This document shows positions 1 through 6,978 of a DNA stretch of 32,910 nucleotides, piece after piece. The stretch is from an uncultured Bacilli bacterium (GTDB lineage Bacteria > Bacillota_I > Bacilli_A > RF39 > UBA660). Below the pieces are notes generated by a model, which was not told the origin of the DNA, made no database searches, and worked only from the letters and a program-made list of their open reading frames with translations. The DNA is taken from contig CALVKI010000048.1 of assembly GCA_944332635.1 (NCBI GenBank), positions 1 to 32,910 on the forward strand, in the 5' to 3' direction. Position 1 is the stretch's first letter. Each line of letters starts with the position of its first letter. The translations under genes were made by a program, and so were the position numbers.

Positions 1-412
1 AGACTGTGTTGTCATGTATTTAGTAAGATTAATAGATAAGCATGGCTTTGATATACTTAGAAAAGATAAAAATAAATATTATACTCCATATCAAAAAGAA
101 CAAATTATTAATAGAGTTTTGATTGGAGGTGAAAGCATTTCTTCAGTTTCAGTTGATGAAGGATTATCAAGTTATGGAATGTTACAAAATTGGATTAAAA
201 AATATAAAGAAAACGGTTATAATATAGTTGAACGAAAGCGAGGACGGTCAGCTATGCCTAAAGTAACAAAGAAAAAAGAAAATGAAACAGATAAAGAAAA
301 AATCAAAAGATTAGAAGAAGAAAACTTATATTTAAAAGCTGAGTTAGAATACACAAAAAAATTGAGAGCCGTTGTTCAAGCAAGGAAGAATCAACAACAG
401 AAGAAAAAGTAA
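1..412 (+). CDS. IS3-family transposase OrfA (5'-partial)
   Basis: This is the DNA-binding subunit of the IS3 transposase. The frame is open to the left edge, so the ATG at 14 is probably internal. IS150-type OrfA proteins normally carry two helix-turn-helix domains. Here only the tail of the first is visible (VRLIDKHGFDILR), followed by a complete second one (about residues 24-70 counted from base 14). A lysine/glutamate-rich coiled coil (about residues 90-120) follows, as expected for the leucine-zipper region that dimerises OrfA and OrfAB. The frame ends AAG AAA AAG TAA. The run G AAA AAG at 403-409 is a plausible -1 slippage site feeding into orfB, which is open in the -1 frame from 343. 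No lesions are visible. Confidence 0.88.
   Translation, partial: DCVVMYLVRLIDKHGFDILRKDKNKYYTPYQKEQIINRVLIGGESISSVSVDEGLSSYGMLQNWIKKYKENGYNIVERKRGRSAMPKVTKKKENETDKEKIKRLEEENLYLKAELEYTKKLRAVVQARKNQQQKKK
403..409 (+). promoter_or_regulatory. Candidate -1 ribosomal frameshift site joining orfA and orfB
   Basis: The heptamer G AAA AAG is read in the orfA frame just before the orfA stop. Shifting back one base continues into the orfB frame as GAA AAA GTA. IS3 elements commonly use A6G or A3G slip sites here. The first base is G rather than A, so pairing after slippage is imperfect in the P site but good for the AAG codon. Confidence 0.5.
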
Positions 413-447
413 ATGTTGTAAATGAACTTCGGCTAAAATACCCATTA

Positions 448-1260
448 ATGATTCTTCTAAAAGTATCAGACTTGGCTAAATCAGTTTATTATTATAATTT
501 ATCTAAAACTGATAAAGATGATAAAAACAAAGAAATAATAGACAAAATAAAAGAAATATTTTTTAATAATAAAGAAAGGTATGGCTATCGTAGAATAACA
601 TTAGAACTAAGAAATGAAGGCTATAATGTTAATCATAAGAAAGTATATAGAATAATGGTTAAATTAGGATTAAAACCTTTAAAAAGAAATAAAAGAAAAT
701 ATTCATCATATAAAGGTACAGTTGGAAAAGTTGCAGACAATCTTATTAATAGGGATTTTGAAGCAGAACATCCAAACGAAAAATGGTATACTGATGTTAC
801 AGAATTTAATCTTCGTGGAGAAAAATGTTATTTATCGCCAATACTAGATGGATATAATGGTGAAGTAATATCCTATAATACTTCTAAATCACCCAATCTA
901 GAACAAATAAACGATATGCTTAATAAAGCGTTTGATAAAAATAATAATCTTGAAGGATTAATACTTCATTCTGATCAAGGATGGCAATACCAACATAAAT
1001 CTTACCAACAAAAATTAAAAAATAAAGGAATAAAACAAAGTATGTCTAGAAAAGGAAATAGTATGGATAATGGTATGATGGAGAACTTCTTTGGTATACT
1101 TAAAACAGAAATGTTTTATGACCAAGAAAGTAATTACAAAACATTAGATGATTTGATAAAAGCAATTGATGATTATATTTATTATTATAATTATGATAGA
1201 ATTAAAGTAAAATTAAAAGAACTGTCTCCTGTAAATTACAGGTTACAATCCTCTAATTAG
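448..1260 (+). CDS. IS3-family transposase OrfB (DDE integrase)
   Basis: This is the catalytic part of the IS3 transposase, with an rve/DDE fold of 270 residues from the first ATG. An HTH_21-like region comes first (YGYRRITLEL, near residue 46). The catalytic residues are visible in WYTDVTEF (first Asp), LHSDQGWQY (second Asp) and MENFFGILK (Glu), with the C-terminal YYNYDRIKVKL signature after them. The frame is open upstream of the ATG to 343, so the natural product is probably an OrfAB fusion made by -1 frameshifting near 403-409. The fused segment reads EEKVNVVNELRLKYP, matching the family join. The length is normal and no disruption is seen. An inverted repeat, CCTGTAAATTACAGG, lies at 1228-1242 near the 3' end. 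Confidence 0.93.
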   Translation: MILLKVSDLAKSVYYYNLSKTDKDDKNKEIIDKIKEIFFNNKERYGYRRITLELRNEGYNVNHKKVYRIMVKLGLKPLKRNKRKYSSYKGTVGKVADNLINRDFEAEHPNEKWYTDVTEFNLRGEKCYLSPILDGYNGEVISYNTSKSPNLEQINDMLNKAFDKNNNLEGLILHSDQGWQYQHKSYQQKLKNKGIKQSMSRKGNSMDNGMMENFFGILKTEMFYDQESNYKTLDDLIKAIDDYIYYYNYDRIKVKLKELSPVNYRLQSSN

Positions 1261-1275
1261 AAACTATTAATAAAC

Positions 1276-1300
1276 TGTCCAACTTTTGGGGTTCAGTTCA
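1276..1300 (+). repeat. Right terminal inverted repeat of the IS3 element
   Basis: The 25-base terminus reads, from outside in on the minus strand, TGAACTGAACCCCAAAAGTT, typical of IS150-group ends beginning TG(A/T)ACTG. The matching left repeat is outside the window, so the pairing cannot be verified here. Confidence 0.75.
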
Positions 1301-1306
1301 TAATGT

Positions 1307-3058
1307 TTACTTTAAAATACCATTATACATATCTTGGAAAATACCAGGTGTTTCAATCAATTCTTTATATTTTCCTTGTTCAACAATTTTTCCTTTATCA
1401 AAGACTAAAATATTATCACAATTTTCTAATGTTGATAATCTATGGGCTATTGATAATATTGTTGTTTGATTTTCTTTCTGTAGTCTTTCAATTGCTTTTT
1501 GGATATGTTTTTCTGTAGTATTATCTAAAGCAGATGTTGCCTCATCTAAAATTAAAACAGATGGTTTTCTCAAGAAAATTCTAGCGATTGCTATTCTTTG
1601 ACGTTGTCCTCCTGATAAATTTCCTCCCCCTTCTGATACCATAGTATCATATTTGTCAGGTAAATTTTCAATAAAGTCATCAATAAAGGCTTTTTTACAA
1701 GCCTCTTTTATTTCTTCCATTGATACTTCACGGTTGATACCATAACAGATATTTTCTTTTATAGTAGCAGAAATTAAGAATGGTGATTGTGGAACCATTG
1801 CAATTTCTTTGGCGATATCTTTTCGTGTTAAACTATTGATATCGATTCCGGCTAGTTTAACATTTCCTGTTGCTTGCTCTAATTTACTAATTACTTTTAT
1901 TAGAGATGATTTACCACAGCCACTAGGTCCAGCTATACCAATAAATTCACCTTTATTTATATCTAAATTTAGGTCCTTAATAGTATAATTCTTGGCATTT
2001 TTATATTTGAAATTTAAGTTTTTAATAGATATCATTGGTAATTTTTTATTTGCTTTTGTTGCATTTTCTGTAATTTCATATGAAAAATCTTTTGGTAGTT
2101 CTGTTATTTTGAAGTATTCTTCAGCTAATACTGTAGATTCTGATAATTCATCAAATATTCTATGTAATTCTCTTAATGGTGTTGTTAATTGTGTGAATGA
2201 TAAGTATGCTGTTAAAACTGTACCTACTGTAATAATCCCTTCTCCTGCCAGATATGCAGAAATACCTATAACTAGTACTGTAAATACTGCTTCATTAACG
2301 AACTTTAAGCAATCATAGAAAGCCATAGCTTTATGATGTTTCATTTCTTTTTTTCTTAGATATTCTGATGTATTATCAAAACGAGTTGCTTCTGTCTCAG
2401 CATTATCTACGATACGAATAACTTCAATACCGTTGATTAATTCTACCATGGTTCCGTCCATATTAGATTTTTCATTCATCAATTCTACTCTTATACCACG
2501 TTGAGTAGTAATTTGTCTGAAGACAATAATAACCCCTATTGGAATAACTAATAGCATCATTAATGCTAATGACAGTGGTAATTTTGAGAAGATAACTACA
2601 ATGGCTGCTATACCATTAAATACTGCTGGTGCAAAATCCATAAACATTAGCTTTAATAGTTTTGTTGTGCCCTCTAAACTACGATTTAATTTACCATGAA
2701 TATTTCCTGTCATGTTTTCTTTGAAATAACTTAATGGTGCATGTAATAGTGAAGATATTGCTTTTGTACGAGCTTCTTTTTCAAATCTAGTTGATGTATC
2801 TTCTACTAATAATCTTCTTACTACTTTAATGATTTCATTAGTAACGGTAACTACTAAAATAAAACCTAAAAATGGTAATACACTTACAAATGATAAATTA
2901 TCCCTACTTAAAACATCATCCGTTAAGCTACCAATTGATAATGGCAATAATTGCGTTAATAATGCTGATACTATCATAATTACTATGATAATAATAAAGT
3001 TCATTTTTTGTTTCTTAGTTAACATTTTAAATATTTTGTTGTAAATGCTTTTTTTCAT
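1307..3058 (-). CDS. ABC exporter, fused membrane and ATPase domains (ABCB/MsbA type)
   Basis: This is a 583-residue half-transporter predicted to homodimerise or pair in the membrane and export an unknown substrate with ATP. Residues about 1-310 hold the six-helix exporter domain. The C-terminal ATPase has Walker A GPSGCGKSS, signature LSGGQRQR, Walker B VLILDEATSALD and the switch histidine in SIAHRLS. I chose the ATG at 3058 over an in-frame start 13 codons upstream, because AAAGGGG sits just before it. A TATAAT -10 lies at 3086-3091. No partner gene is adjacent, so its substrate cannot be inferred. The IS3 element begins six bases past the stop and does not obviously truncate the protein, since the ATPase domain is complete. 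Confidence 0.93.
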   Translation of the reverse strand: MKKSIYNKIFKMLTKKQKMNFIIIIVIMIVSALLTQLLPLSIGSLTDDVLSRDNLSFVSVLPFLGFILVVTVTNEIIKVVRRLLVEDTSTRFEKEARTKAISSLLHAPLSYFKENMTGNIHGKLNRSLEGTTKLLKLMFMDFAPAVFNGIAAIVVIFSKLPLSLALMMLLVIPIGVIIVFRQITTQRGIRVELMNEKSNMDGTMVELINGIEVIRIVDNAETEATRFDNTSEYLRKKEMKHHKAMAFYDCLKFVNEAVFTVLVIGISAYLAGEGIITVGTVLTAYLSFTQLTTPLRELHRIFDELSESTVLAEEYFKITELPKDFSYEITENATKANKKLPMISIKNLNFKYKNAKNYTIKDLNLDINKGEFIGIAGPSGCGKSSLIKVISKLEQATGNVKLAGIDINSLTRKDIAKEIAMVPQSPFLISATIKENICYGINREVSMEEIKEACKKAFIDDFIENLPDKYDTMVSEGGGNLSGGQRQRIAIARIFLRKPSVLILDEATSALDNTTEKHIQKAIERLQKENQTTILSIAHRLSTLENCDNILVFDKGKIVEQGKYKELIETPGIFQDMYNGILK

Positions 3059-3085
3059 ATTTTTTCCCCTTTTTTCATTGTGCCT

Positions 3086-3114
3086 ATTATAACACAAATT
3101 TTAATTTTTTTCCA
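3086..3114 (-). promoter_or_regulatory. Promoter of the ABC exporter gene
   Basis: The minus strand has a perfect TATAAT at 3091-3086 and TGGAAA at 3114-3109 as a four-of-six -35 match with a 17-bp spacer. The transcription start would fall just upstream of the chosen ATG. Confidence 0.5.
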
Positions 3115-3157
3115 CTATTAATTTAACGTTTATGTTTTGGATAAAATAAAAAAGAGA

Positions 3158-3335
3158 ATGACTATGTCAGTTTGACAAATTAACTAGAAAAGAAGTAGAA
3201 GAAGAAATAAAAAAAATACGTTCATTGGTATAATAACGAACGTATTCAAAAGAAATTGGGATACTTGTCTCCTGTGCAGTATATTTAAATTAAATAATCT
3301 TTTTATTTAGTGAGTACTTGACAGGTACTAGTATC
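3158..3335 (+). pseudogene. Decayed right end of an IS3-family element (transposase C-terminus)
   Basis: Read on the plus strand, two frames joined by one indel give TRKEVEEEIKK and then YVHWYNNERIQKKLGYLSPV followed by QYI and a stop at 3286-3288. This is the conserved C-terminus of IS3 OrfB. The frameshift lies in the A8 run at 3209-3216. Downstream, TTTAGTGAGTACTTGACAGG (from 3306) looks like the element's terminus. The same coding tail plus the same terminus recurs, inverted, at 27322-27450. It differs from the intact element at 1-1300, so it belongs to another IS3 subgroup. The upstream body has been lost. Confidence 0.78.
3209..3246 (-). terminator. Hairpin terminator inside the IS3 remnant, antisense to the transposase
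   Basis: On the minus strand AATACGTTC, a 14-base loop and GAACGTATT form a perfect 9-bp stem followed directly by a run of Ts (the A8 run of the plus strand). It lies about 100 bases past the stop of the ferritin-like gene, with no other terminator between, so it probably ends that transcript. Confidence 0.7.
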
Positions 3336-3348
3336 AAACTCTTTCTTT

Positions 3349-3837
3349 TTATTTTGCTGTTGCTATTAAAAAGTTATATTTATTTGCATGTCTTAATTCA
3401 TCTGTTAATATTGACATTAATAATGTATAACTATTCCCACTTGGCATAGCCCCTAAAATTTTTCTGTATCTTACTACTGCGTTAAGTTCACCAAATAATG
3501 CTTTTTCTAAATTCTCTTTATAATTTTGTGAATTTATTTTTCTTGGAATTGGTGTTATTGGTAGTTGTTGACCTGTAAATTGATAATATAGATTTCGTAA
3601 TATCTGATTATGTTTTATCTCATCTTCTTTGATGTTTTGTATGATTTTTTTTGCTTTATCGGTAGGTGCTTGTAATATTAGATCATTATAGAATATTTCA
3701 TCTTCTTGTTCATCTGCCACTGATTTTTTTATTAGTTCAATTGCTTGATATAAAGTAATTATTTCATTATTTCCTATCGAATTTCTAATATCAATTGCAT
3801 TAGCAAATTGATTATACATATTATATTCTGAGTACAT
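3349..3837 (-). CDS. Ferritin-like di-iron protein (rubrerythrin-type)
   Basis: This is a 162-residue four-helix protein with a complete set of likely di-iron ligands: Glu43, Glu73-x-x-His76, Glu117 and Glu147-x-x-His150. The repeated ExxH pattern defines the ferritin-like/rubrerythrin superfamily. The C-terminal rubredoxin domain of classical rubrerythrins is absent. Such proteins handle iron or peroxide, and spore-formers often have similar short ones (for example YhjR of Bacillus), so a role in oxidative stress or sporulation is an inference only. TAAGGAGG stands at ideal distance before the ATG. The gene follows the deoxyribosyltransferase-like gene by 15 bases and probably shares its transcript. 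Its terminator appears to be borrowed from an IS3 remnant. Confidence 0.85.
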   Translation of the reverse strand: MYSEYNMYNQFANAIDIRNSIGNNEIITLYQAIELIKKSVADEQEDEIFYNDLILQAPTDKAKKIIQNIKEDEIKHNQILRNLYYQFTGQQLPITPIPRKINSQNYKENLEKALFGELNAVVRYRKILGAMPSGNSYTLLMSILTDELRHANKYNFLIATAK

Positions 3838-3844
3838 AAAAACC

Positions 3845-3874
3845 TCCTTACATCATTTTATGTAAGAAGTTTTT
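3845..3874 (-). promoter_or_regulatory. Intergenic hairpin ending at the Shine-Dalgarno of the ferritin-like gene
   Basis: On the minus strand CTTACAT, a six-base loop and ATGTAAG form a 7-bp stem that contains the upstream gene's TGA stop and runs straight into GGAGG. Ribosomes finishing the upstream gene would open it, so translation of the two genes may be coupled. On the plus strand the hairpin is followed by T8 and would look like a terminator, but no plus-strand gene precedes it. Confidence 0.4.
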
Positions 3875-4173
3875 TTTATATCCTGATAATAAATTATTTT
3901 TTTATTTAATGGTTTTGCATATTCTATTTCGCTAGCAGTACTTTTGCCAATGTAATTATTTACATTTACTACTACAATACAATCAGAAATTTTTATTTTT
4001 TGTTTGTGTATTTTACCAAGTTTTTGGACTTCTTCTTTAGTTAGATTTATGTCCTCATCATTATATGGAAAAATTGGCGTTAGTACTATGTTTCTGTCAA
4101 TTGATAACTTTAATGCCACTTTTATTATTTCAACTTTGGCCTTTAAACTTCCACATATTGTTATTATCTTCAA
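3853..4173 (-). CDS. Nucleoside 2-deoxyribosyltransferase-like protein
   Basis: This is a small 106-residue Rossmann-like protein. It has an N-terminal CGSLK nucleotide-binding turn (residues 7-11), a hydrophobic strand CIVVVNVNNYIGKS (65-78) and STASEIEYA (78-86). The spacing of the Gly, Ser and Glu82/Glu84 resembles the catalytic Glu region of nucleoside 2-deoxyribosyltransferases and their SLOG-fold relatives. It is shorter than characterised transferases (about 150 residues), so it may bind nucleotides rather than move bases. The start is TTG at 4173, overlapping the TGA of the NUDIX gene (TTGA), which implies translational coupling. Together the two suggest nucleotide-pool cleaning or nucleotide-signal handling, but the substrate is unknown. 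Confidence 0.7.
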   Translation of the reverse strand: MKIITICGSLKAKVEIIKVALKLSIDRNIVLTPIFPYNDEDINLTKEEVQKLGKIHKQKIKISDCIVVVNVNNYIGKSTASEIEYAKPLNKKIIYYQDIKKTSYIK

Positions 4174-4754
4174 TTTCTATCTAAACCTTTACTTTTTAAG
4201 ATATAAGTTAATAAGATAGCTGTAGTTCTTTCTTCCTGTATCTTTTTGTTAATACACATATCTATAATCTCATCAAAACTTTTCCAAACATACCCTTCAA
4301 TTACTTCATCTTCTTCTAGTTTTGGTCCAGTACTATCTACTTCATACTCTGTTATTTCATAATAGTATAAATCCCATTCTACACCAGCACCTGCTTTGGA
4401 AATTTTTAAAAGATGAGGATTTTTAACTATTAATCCTACTTCTTCCTCAACTTCTTTTGGAACTGTTTTTTCTACTTGTTTTAATACCTTATCTTCTTTT
4501 AATGCTTGTTTATAGTCTTCTAAATTTTCAAATACTTTACCACCTGGTAGACGGTAATCCCAGTTTTCTAGTTCATAACGATATTCTTTTGATAATAGAA
4601 TTTTATTATCTTTTTTATTTACTATCAATGCTCTAATTCCTGGTGGACGTCTTACAATATTTCTTTTTATAATTTTTTTATTTTCATCAATTATATATTC
4701 TTTTTCACTTTCAATAAACTCAAAGAAACCATTGTTAAATATGCTTTTTTCCAT
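4170..4754 (-). CDS. NUDIX hydrolase with an enlarged NUDIX box
   Basis: This is a 194-residue NUDIX-fold pyrophosphohydrolase. The box starts with LPGGKVFENLED (residues 69-80) and ends with KEVEEEVGL (100-108), which supplies the metal-binding glutamates. The usual Arg of REuxEExGu is Lys here, and about a dozen extra residues (ALKEDKVLKQVEK) sit between the glycine and glutamate parts. The N-terminal half (VRRPPGIRALIV, KEYRYELENWDYRLPGG) resembles ADP-ribose-type pyrophosphatases that use a leading beta domain. The start is ATG 4754, eight bases after AGGAG; a GTG at 4763 is too close to that site. The next gene overlaps its stop by four bases. The substrate cannot be read from the sequence. 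Confidence 0.83.
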   Translation of the reverse strand: MEKSIFNNGFFEFIESEKEYIIDENKKIIKRNIVRRPPGIRALIVNKKDNKILLSKEYRYELENWDYRLPGGKVFENLEDYKQALKEDKVLKQVEKTVPKEVEEEVGLIVKNPHLLKISKAGAGVEWDLYYYEITEYEVDSTGPKLEEDEVIEGYVWKSFDEIIDMCINKKIQEERTTAILLTYILKSKGLDRN

Positions 4755-4770
4755 TTTCGTCACTCCTTTT

Positions 4771-5460
4771 TTAAGTATTCAATGCTATATCATCCCAATC
4801 AGTTAATTTTGATATTAACCATTCTAAACCTTTTCTTCTTTCCATTACAACTTCTGGATTAAGATTTCCAATACTAGTATCAGGGTTAATTCTTTTTTCT
4901 TCACAAGCCCAATGATAACGATAATATAAATCTAACATATCTAAAACTTCTTCAATACTTCTTAATTTACATTTATTTTTAAATTCTTCATAGTCATAGC
5001 AATCTCCAACTAATGTTATTGCTTTCATGCAGTCGCAAATCTCGCTAGCATCTTTTATATCATCAATTAATCCTAATGCCCAGACTAATGACCAGTATGC
5101 TTCGTAATTCCATGTAACATCTATGGCATCTTGCTTACTATAGGTGTGATTAAACAATCTTTTTTCCTTAGCAAGCAATTGATTTTCAACCTTATATTCT
5201 TTTAATAATCCTAAAAATAATTCTTTTGATTCTTCATAATTATTATTTAATTGGATGTCTGAAGCTAATTGAATAGCTAGTAAACTAGCTATTGCTCTTT
5301 GACATATGGTATCTAAATCTTTTAATTCCACAGCAAGACTAGTTTCAACTAGAGGTAAAGTTTCTAAATATGCAATACCTTTTTGTTTGATATATTCTTC
5401 ATTTTTTCTTTTTCTTTCTTCTGGAGAAACGAATTTATTATTACCTATTTTTTCCATCAT
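4771..5460 (-). CDS. DUF4272 family protein
   Basis: This is a 229-residue soluble protein that matches the DUF4272 pattern. It has a charged N-terminal segment with RKRKNEEYIKQKGI. The centre is aromatic (DVTWNYEAYWSLVWALGLID, about residues 115-134) and is followed by CDCMK. The C-terminus is MERRKGLEWLI...WDDIALNT, the usual last motif of the family. Its function is not established. It has no signal peptide or membrane segment. Two adjacent ATGs (5460 and 5457) follow GGAGG; the second has the better spacing. It lies 17 bases after the 162-residue gene and is almost certainly co-transcribed with it. A pairing with secreted-toxin immunity loci has been noted for some DUF4272 genes, but no toxin gene is visible here. 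Confidence 0.75.
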   Translation of the reverse strand: MMEKIGNNKFVSPEERKRKNEEYIKQKGIAYLETLPLVETSLAVELKDLDTICQRAIASLLAIQLASDIQLNNNYEESKELFLGLLKEYKVENQLLAKEKRLFNHTYSKQDAIDVTWNYEAYWSLVWALGLIDDIKDASEICDCMKAITLVGDCYDYEEFKNKCKLRSIEEVLDMLDLYYRYHWACEEKRINPDTSIGNLNPEVVMERRKGLEWLISKLTDWDDIALNT

Positions 5461-5477
5461 AAGTCCTCCACTGTTTT

Positions 5478-5966
5478 TTATTTCTTTTTTGCAAATGTTT
5501 GCATAAAAAATTCTGTAAATTCAGCTACTTCTTTTTCTTGAGAAACATATATATATAAAGATTCATCATCAAGCCAATCGTAAATATTAATTCCAACATA
5601 CCCTTTTTTATCTGGATAAATAATAAATGCATCTGTTGGATATTTATTTCTATAGGCTTTTAATATTTCATCATGTTGGTAAAAAGTAGGTTCTCCACAA
5701 TCTGAAAGATTTGGAACAGTTGGAACGACAACAATTGTGTTACTTTCTTCATTCCAACCAACAATCAAATTACCAATTTTAGTTTTACTACCATGAACAA
5801 AGCCATAATTGTAACGACTTACATCTTCTGTATAACCAAAGACCAATTTATAATTGTCTCCATTTTCGACAACTTGATTAAATAATTGTCTCATTTTTTT
5901 AGCATTAGCATTACTTTTTTCCATGTCTACTTCTGGTCCCTTAAATAATTTAGAAAATAAACCCAT
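5478..5966 (-). CDS. Conserved hypothetical protein, 162 residues
   Basis: I do not recognise a family with certainty. From the ATG at 5966, placed eight bases after AGGAGG, the protein begins MGLFSKLFKGPEVD, a short amphipathic or basic start. A mostly beta-stranded soluble domain of about 140 residues follows, rich in aromatic residues (NYGFVHGSKTKIGNLIVGWN, DAFIIYPDKKGYVGINIYDW) and with two cysteines or fewer. A start 7 codons upstream is possible but poorly spaced. It is the first gene of a two-gene unit with the DUF4272 protein, and has its own promoter at 6000-6028. It may be a partner or a related regulatory protein of that gene. Confidence 0.6.
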   Translation of the reverse strand: MGLFSKLFKGPEVDMEKSNANAKKMRQLFNQVVENGDNYKLVFGYTEDVSRYNYGFVHGSKTKIGNLIVGWNEESNTIVVVPTVPNLSDCGEPTFYQHDEILKAYRNKYPTDAFIIYPDKKGYVGINIYDWLDDESLYIYVSQEKEVAEFTEFFMQTFAKKK

Positions 5967-5999
5967 ACAAAATCCTCCTAATATCATTAATATAATTTT

Positions 6000-6028
6000 A
6001 TTGTATAATACTGTTATAACATTTACAA
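6000..6028 (-). promoter_or_regulatory. Promoter for the 162-residue/DUF4272 unit
   Basis: Minus-strand TTGTAA (6028-6023), a 17-bp spacer and TACAAT (6005-6000) match the housekeeping sigma consensus at 4-5 of 6 positions each. It lies about 35 bases upstream of the start codon. Confidence 0.5.
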
Positions 6029-6134
6029 TATAATTTTTTATCTTTCATTAATATAATAAACCGACATTATTATATGAATAGTAAAGATAAGTATTTTATA
6101 TTAATCATTTTAAAACTAAAAAGTGAAGTCAATT

Positions 6135-6941
6135 TTACCATTGATAATACTTTATAGTAAATGTAGTTCCTTTACCTTCTTTAGATTCTACTGTGATAGT
6201 ACCATTGTTTTTCTCAATTATAGTCTTTGCAAGAGAAAGACCAATTCCAACACTATCAGATGAGGAATTTAGCCCTTTATAAAACCGTTCAAATATATGT
6301 GGTAAATCCTTTTTAGCAATTCCTTTTCCATTATCTATAATAGAAATAGATGAATATACTTTATTTGTATCCAGTTTTATTAAAATCCTAGATTTCTCCT
6401 TGGAGTGTTCTATGCAATTTTTTAAAATATTGGTAATTGCTTCTACTTGCCATTTTAAATCTCCTTCAATTTTACCATCTTTAGAATACTCTATTTTAAT
6501 TTCTATATTCTTAATTTCTGCCATCATTTCTATATTTAAGATAGCTAGCCTTATCAGTTCTTTTAATGATACTTCTTTTTTCTCCATAGTTACCACATTT
6601 ACATCAAACTTCGATAATTTTAATAAATCTCCTACTAAAGAAGTCATATTGGTAATTTCTCGCTTAATGTTTATGACAAATTTTTCCTTCGTATCAGTGT
6701 CCATTTCTTTATCTTCTAAAATATTATCTAGCATAATATTAATAGAGGTAAGAGGTGTTTTTAACTGATGAGAGATATCAGAGAGAGACTTTTTTAATTT
6801 TAACTTATCTTTTTTAGAGTTACTTGCGACTTCTTTTAGCATAATCATAGTTTTATAAATTTCGTTTTTTAATATTGATAACTCATCTTCTGAATTTTCA
6901 TCAATAGCAATAGCATAATTTTTCTTATTAATCTCTTCCAT
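6135..6941 (-). pseudogene. Histidine kinase, catalytic part, separated from its sensor by a frameshift
   Basis: This frame carries the kinase core of a HisKA/HATPase sensor kinase. The phosphorylated His58 lies in SLSDISHQLKTPL. The N box is NILKNCIEHS, G1 is DNGKGI, the F box is IFERFYKG, and G2 is GIGLSLAK. All ATP-site motifs are intact. In-frame reading upstream of the first ATG gives HDKKQDKEIKKLVLC, the usual linker that follows a second membrane helix. That helix sits in a different frame in the preceding fragment (6979-7356). If translated from the ATG at 6941 the product would be a soluble kinase without a sensor. No Shine-Dalgarno precedes this ATG, so independent translation is doubtful. 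The kinase belongs with the response regulator upstream. Confidence 0.85.
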
Positions 6942-6978
6942 ACAAAGAACTAATTTTTTTATTTCTTTATCTTGTTTT

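Larger units (their letters stand above)
1..1300 (+). mobile_element. IS3-family insertion sequence (IS150-like), left end outside window
   Basis: The element carries two transposase frames in the usual IS3 arrangement, orfA then orfB in the -1 frame. It ends in an inverted-repeat-like terminus at 1276-1300 that reads TGAACTGAACCCC inward from the right end, as in IS150-type elements, with the terminal CA at 1299-1300. The left terminus and the start of orfA lie beyond the window edge. The right end stops six bases from the stop codon of the ABC exporter, which runs toward it. A 3-4 bp target duplication would begin with TAA or TAAT at 1301, but the left copy cannot be seen. orfB keeps all its catalytic motifs, so the element may still be active. 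Confidence 0.9.

Noticed and set aside
1307-1320. Truncation of the ABC exporter by the IS3 element
   Set aside because: The ATPase domain is complete past the switch histidine, and the stop lies outside the IS end, so the protein looks full length.
1303-1518. Plus-strand open frame of 71 codons after the IS3 element
   Set aside because: It is antisense to the conserved ATPase domain of the ABC exporter and has no ribosome site; it is a shadow.
3864-3890. Plus-strand terminator (hairpin plus T8)
   Set aside because: No plus-strand gene precedes it. The T run is the poly-A side of the minus-strand leader.
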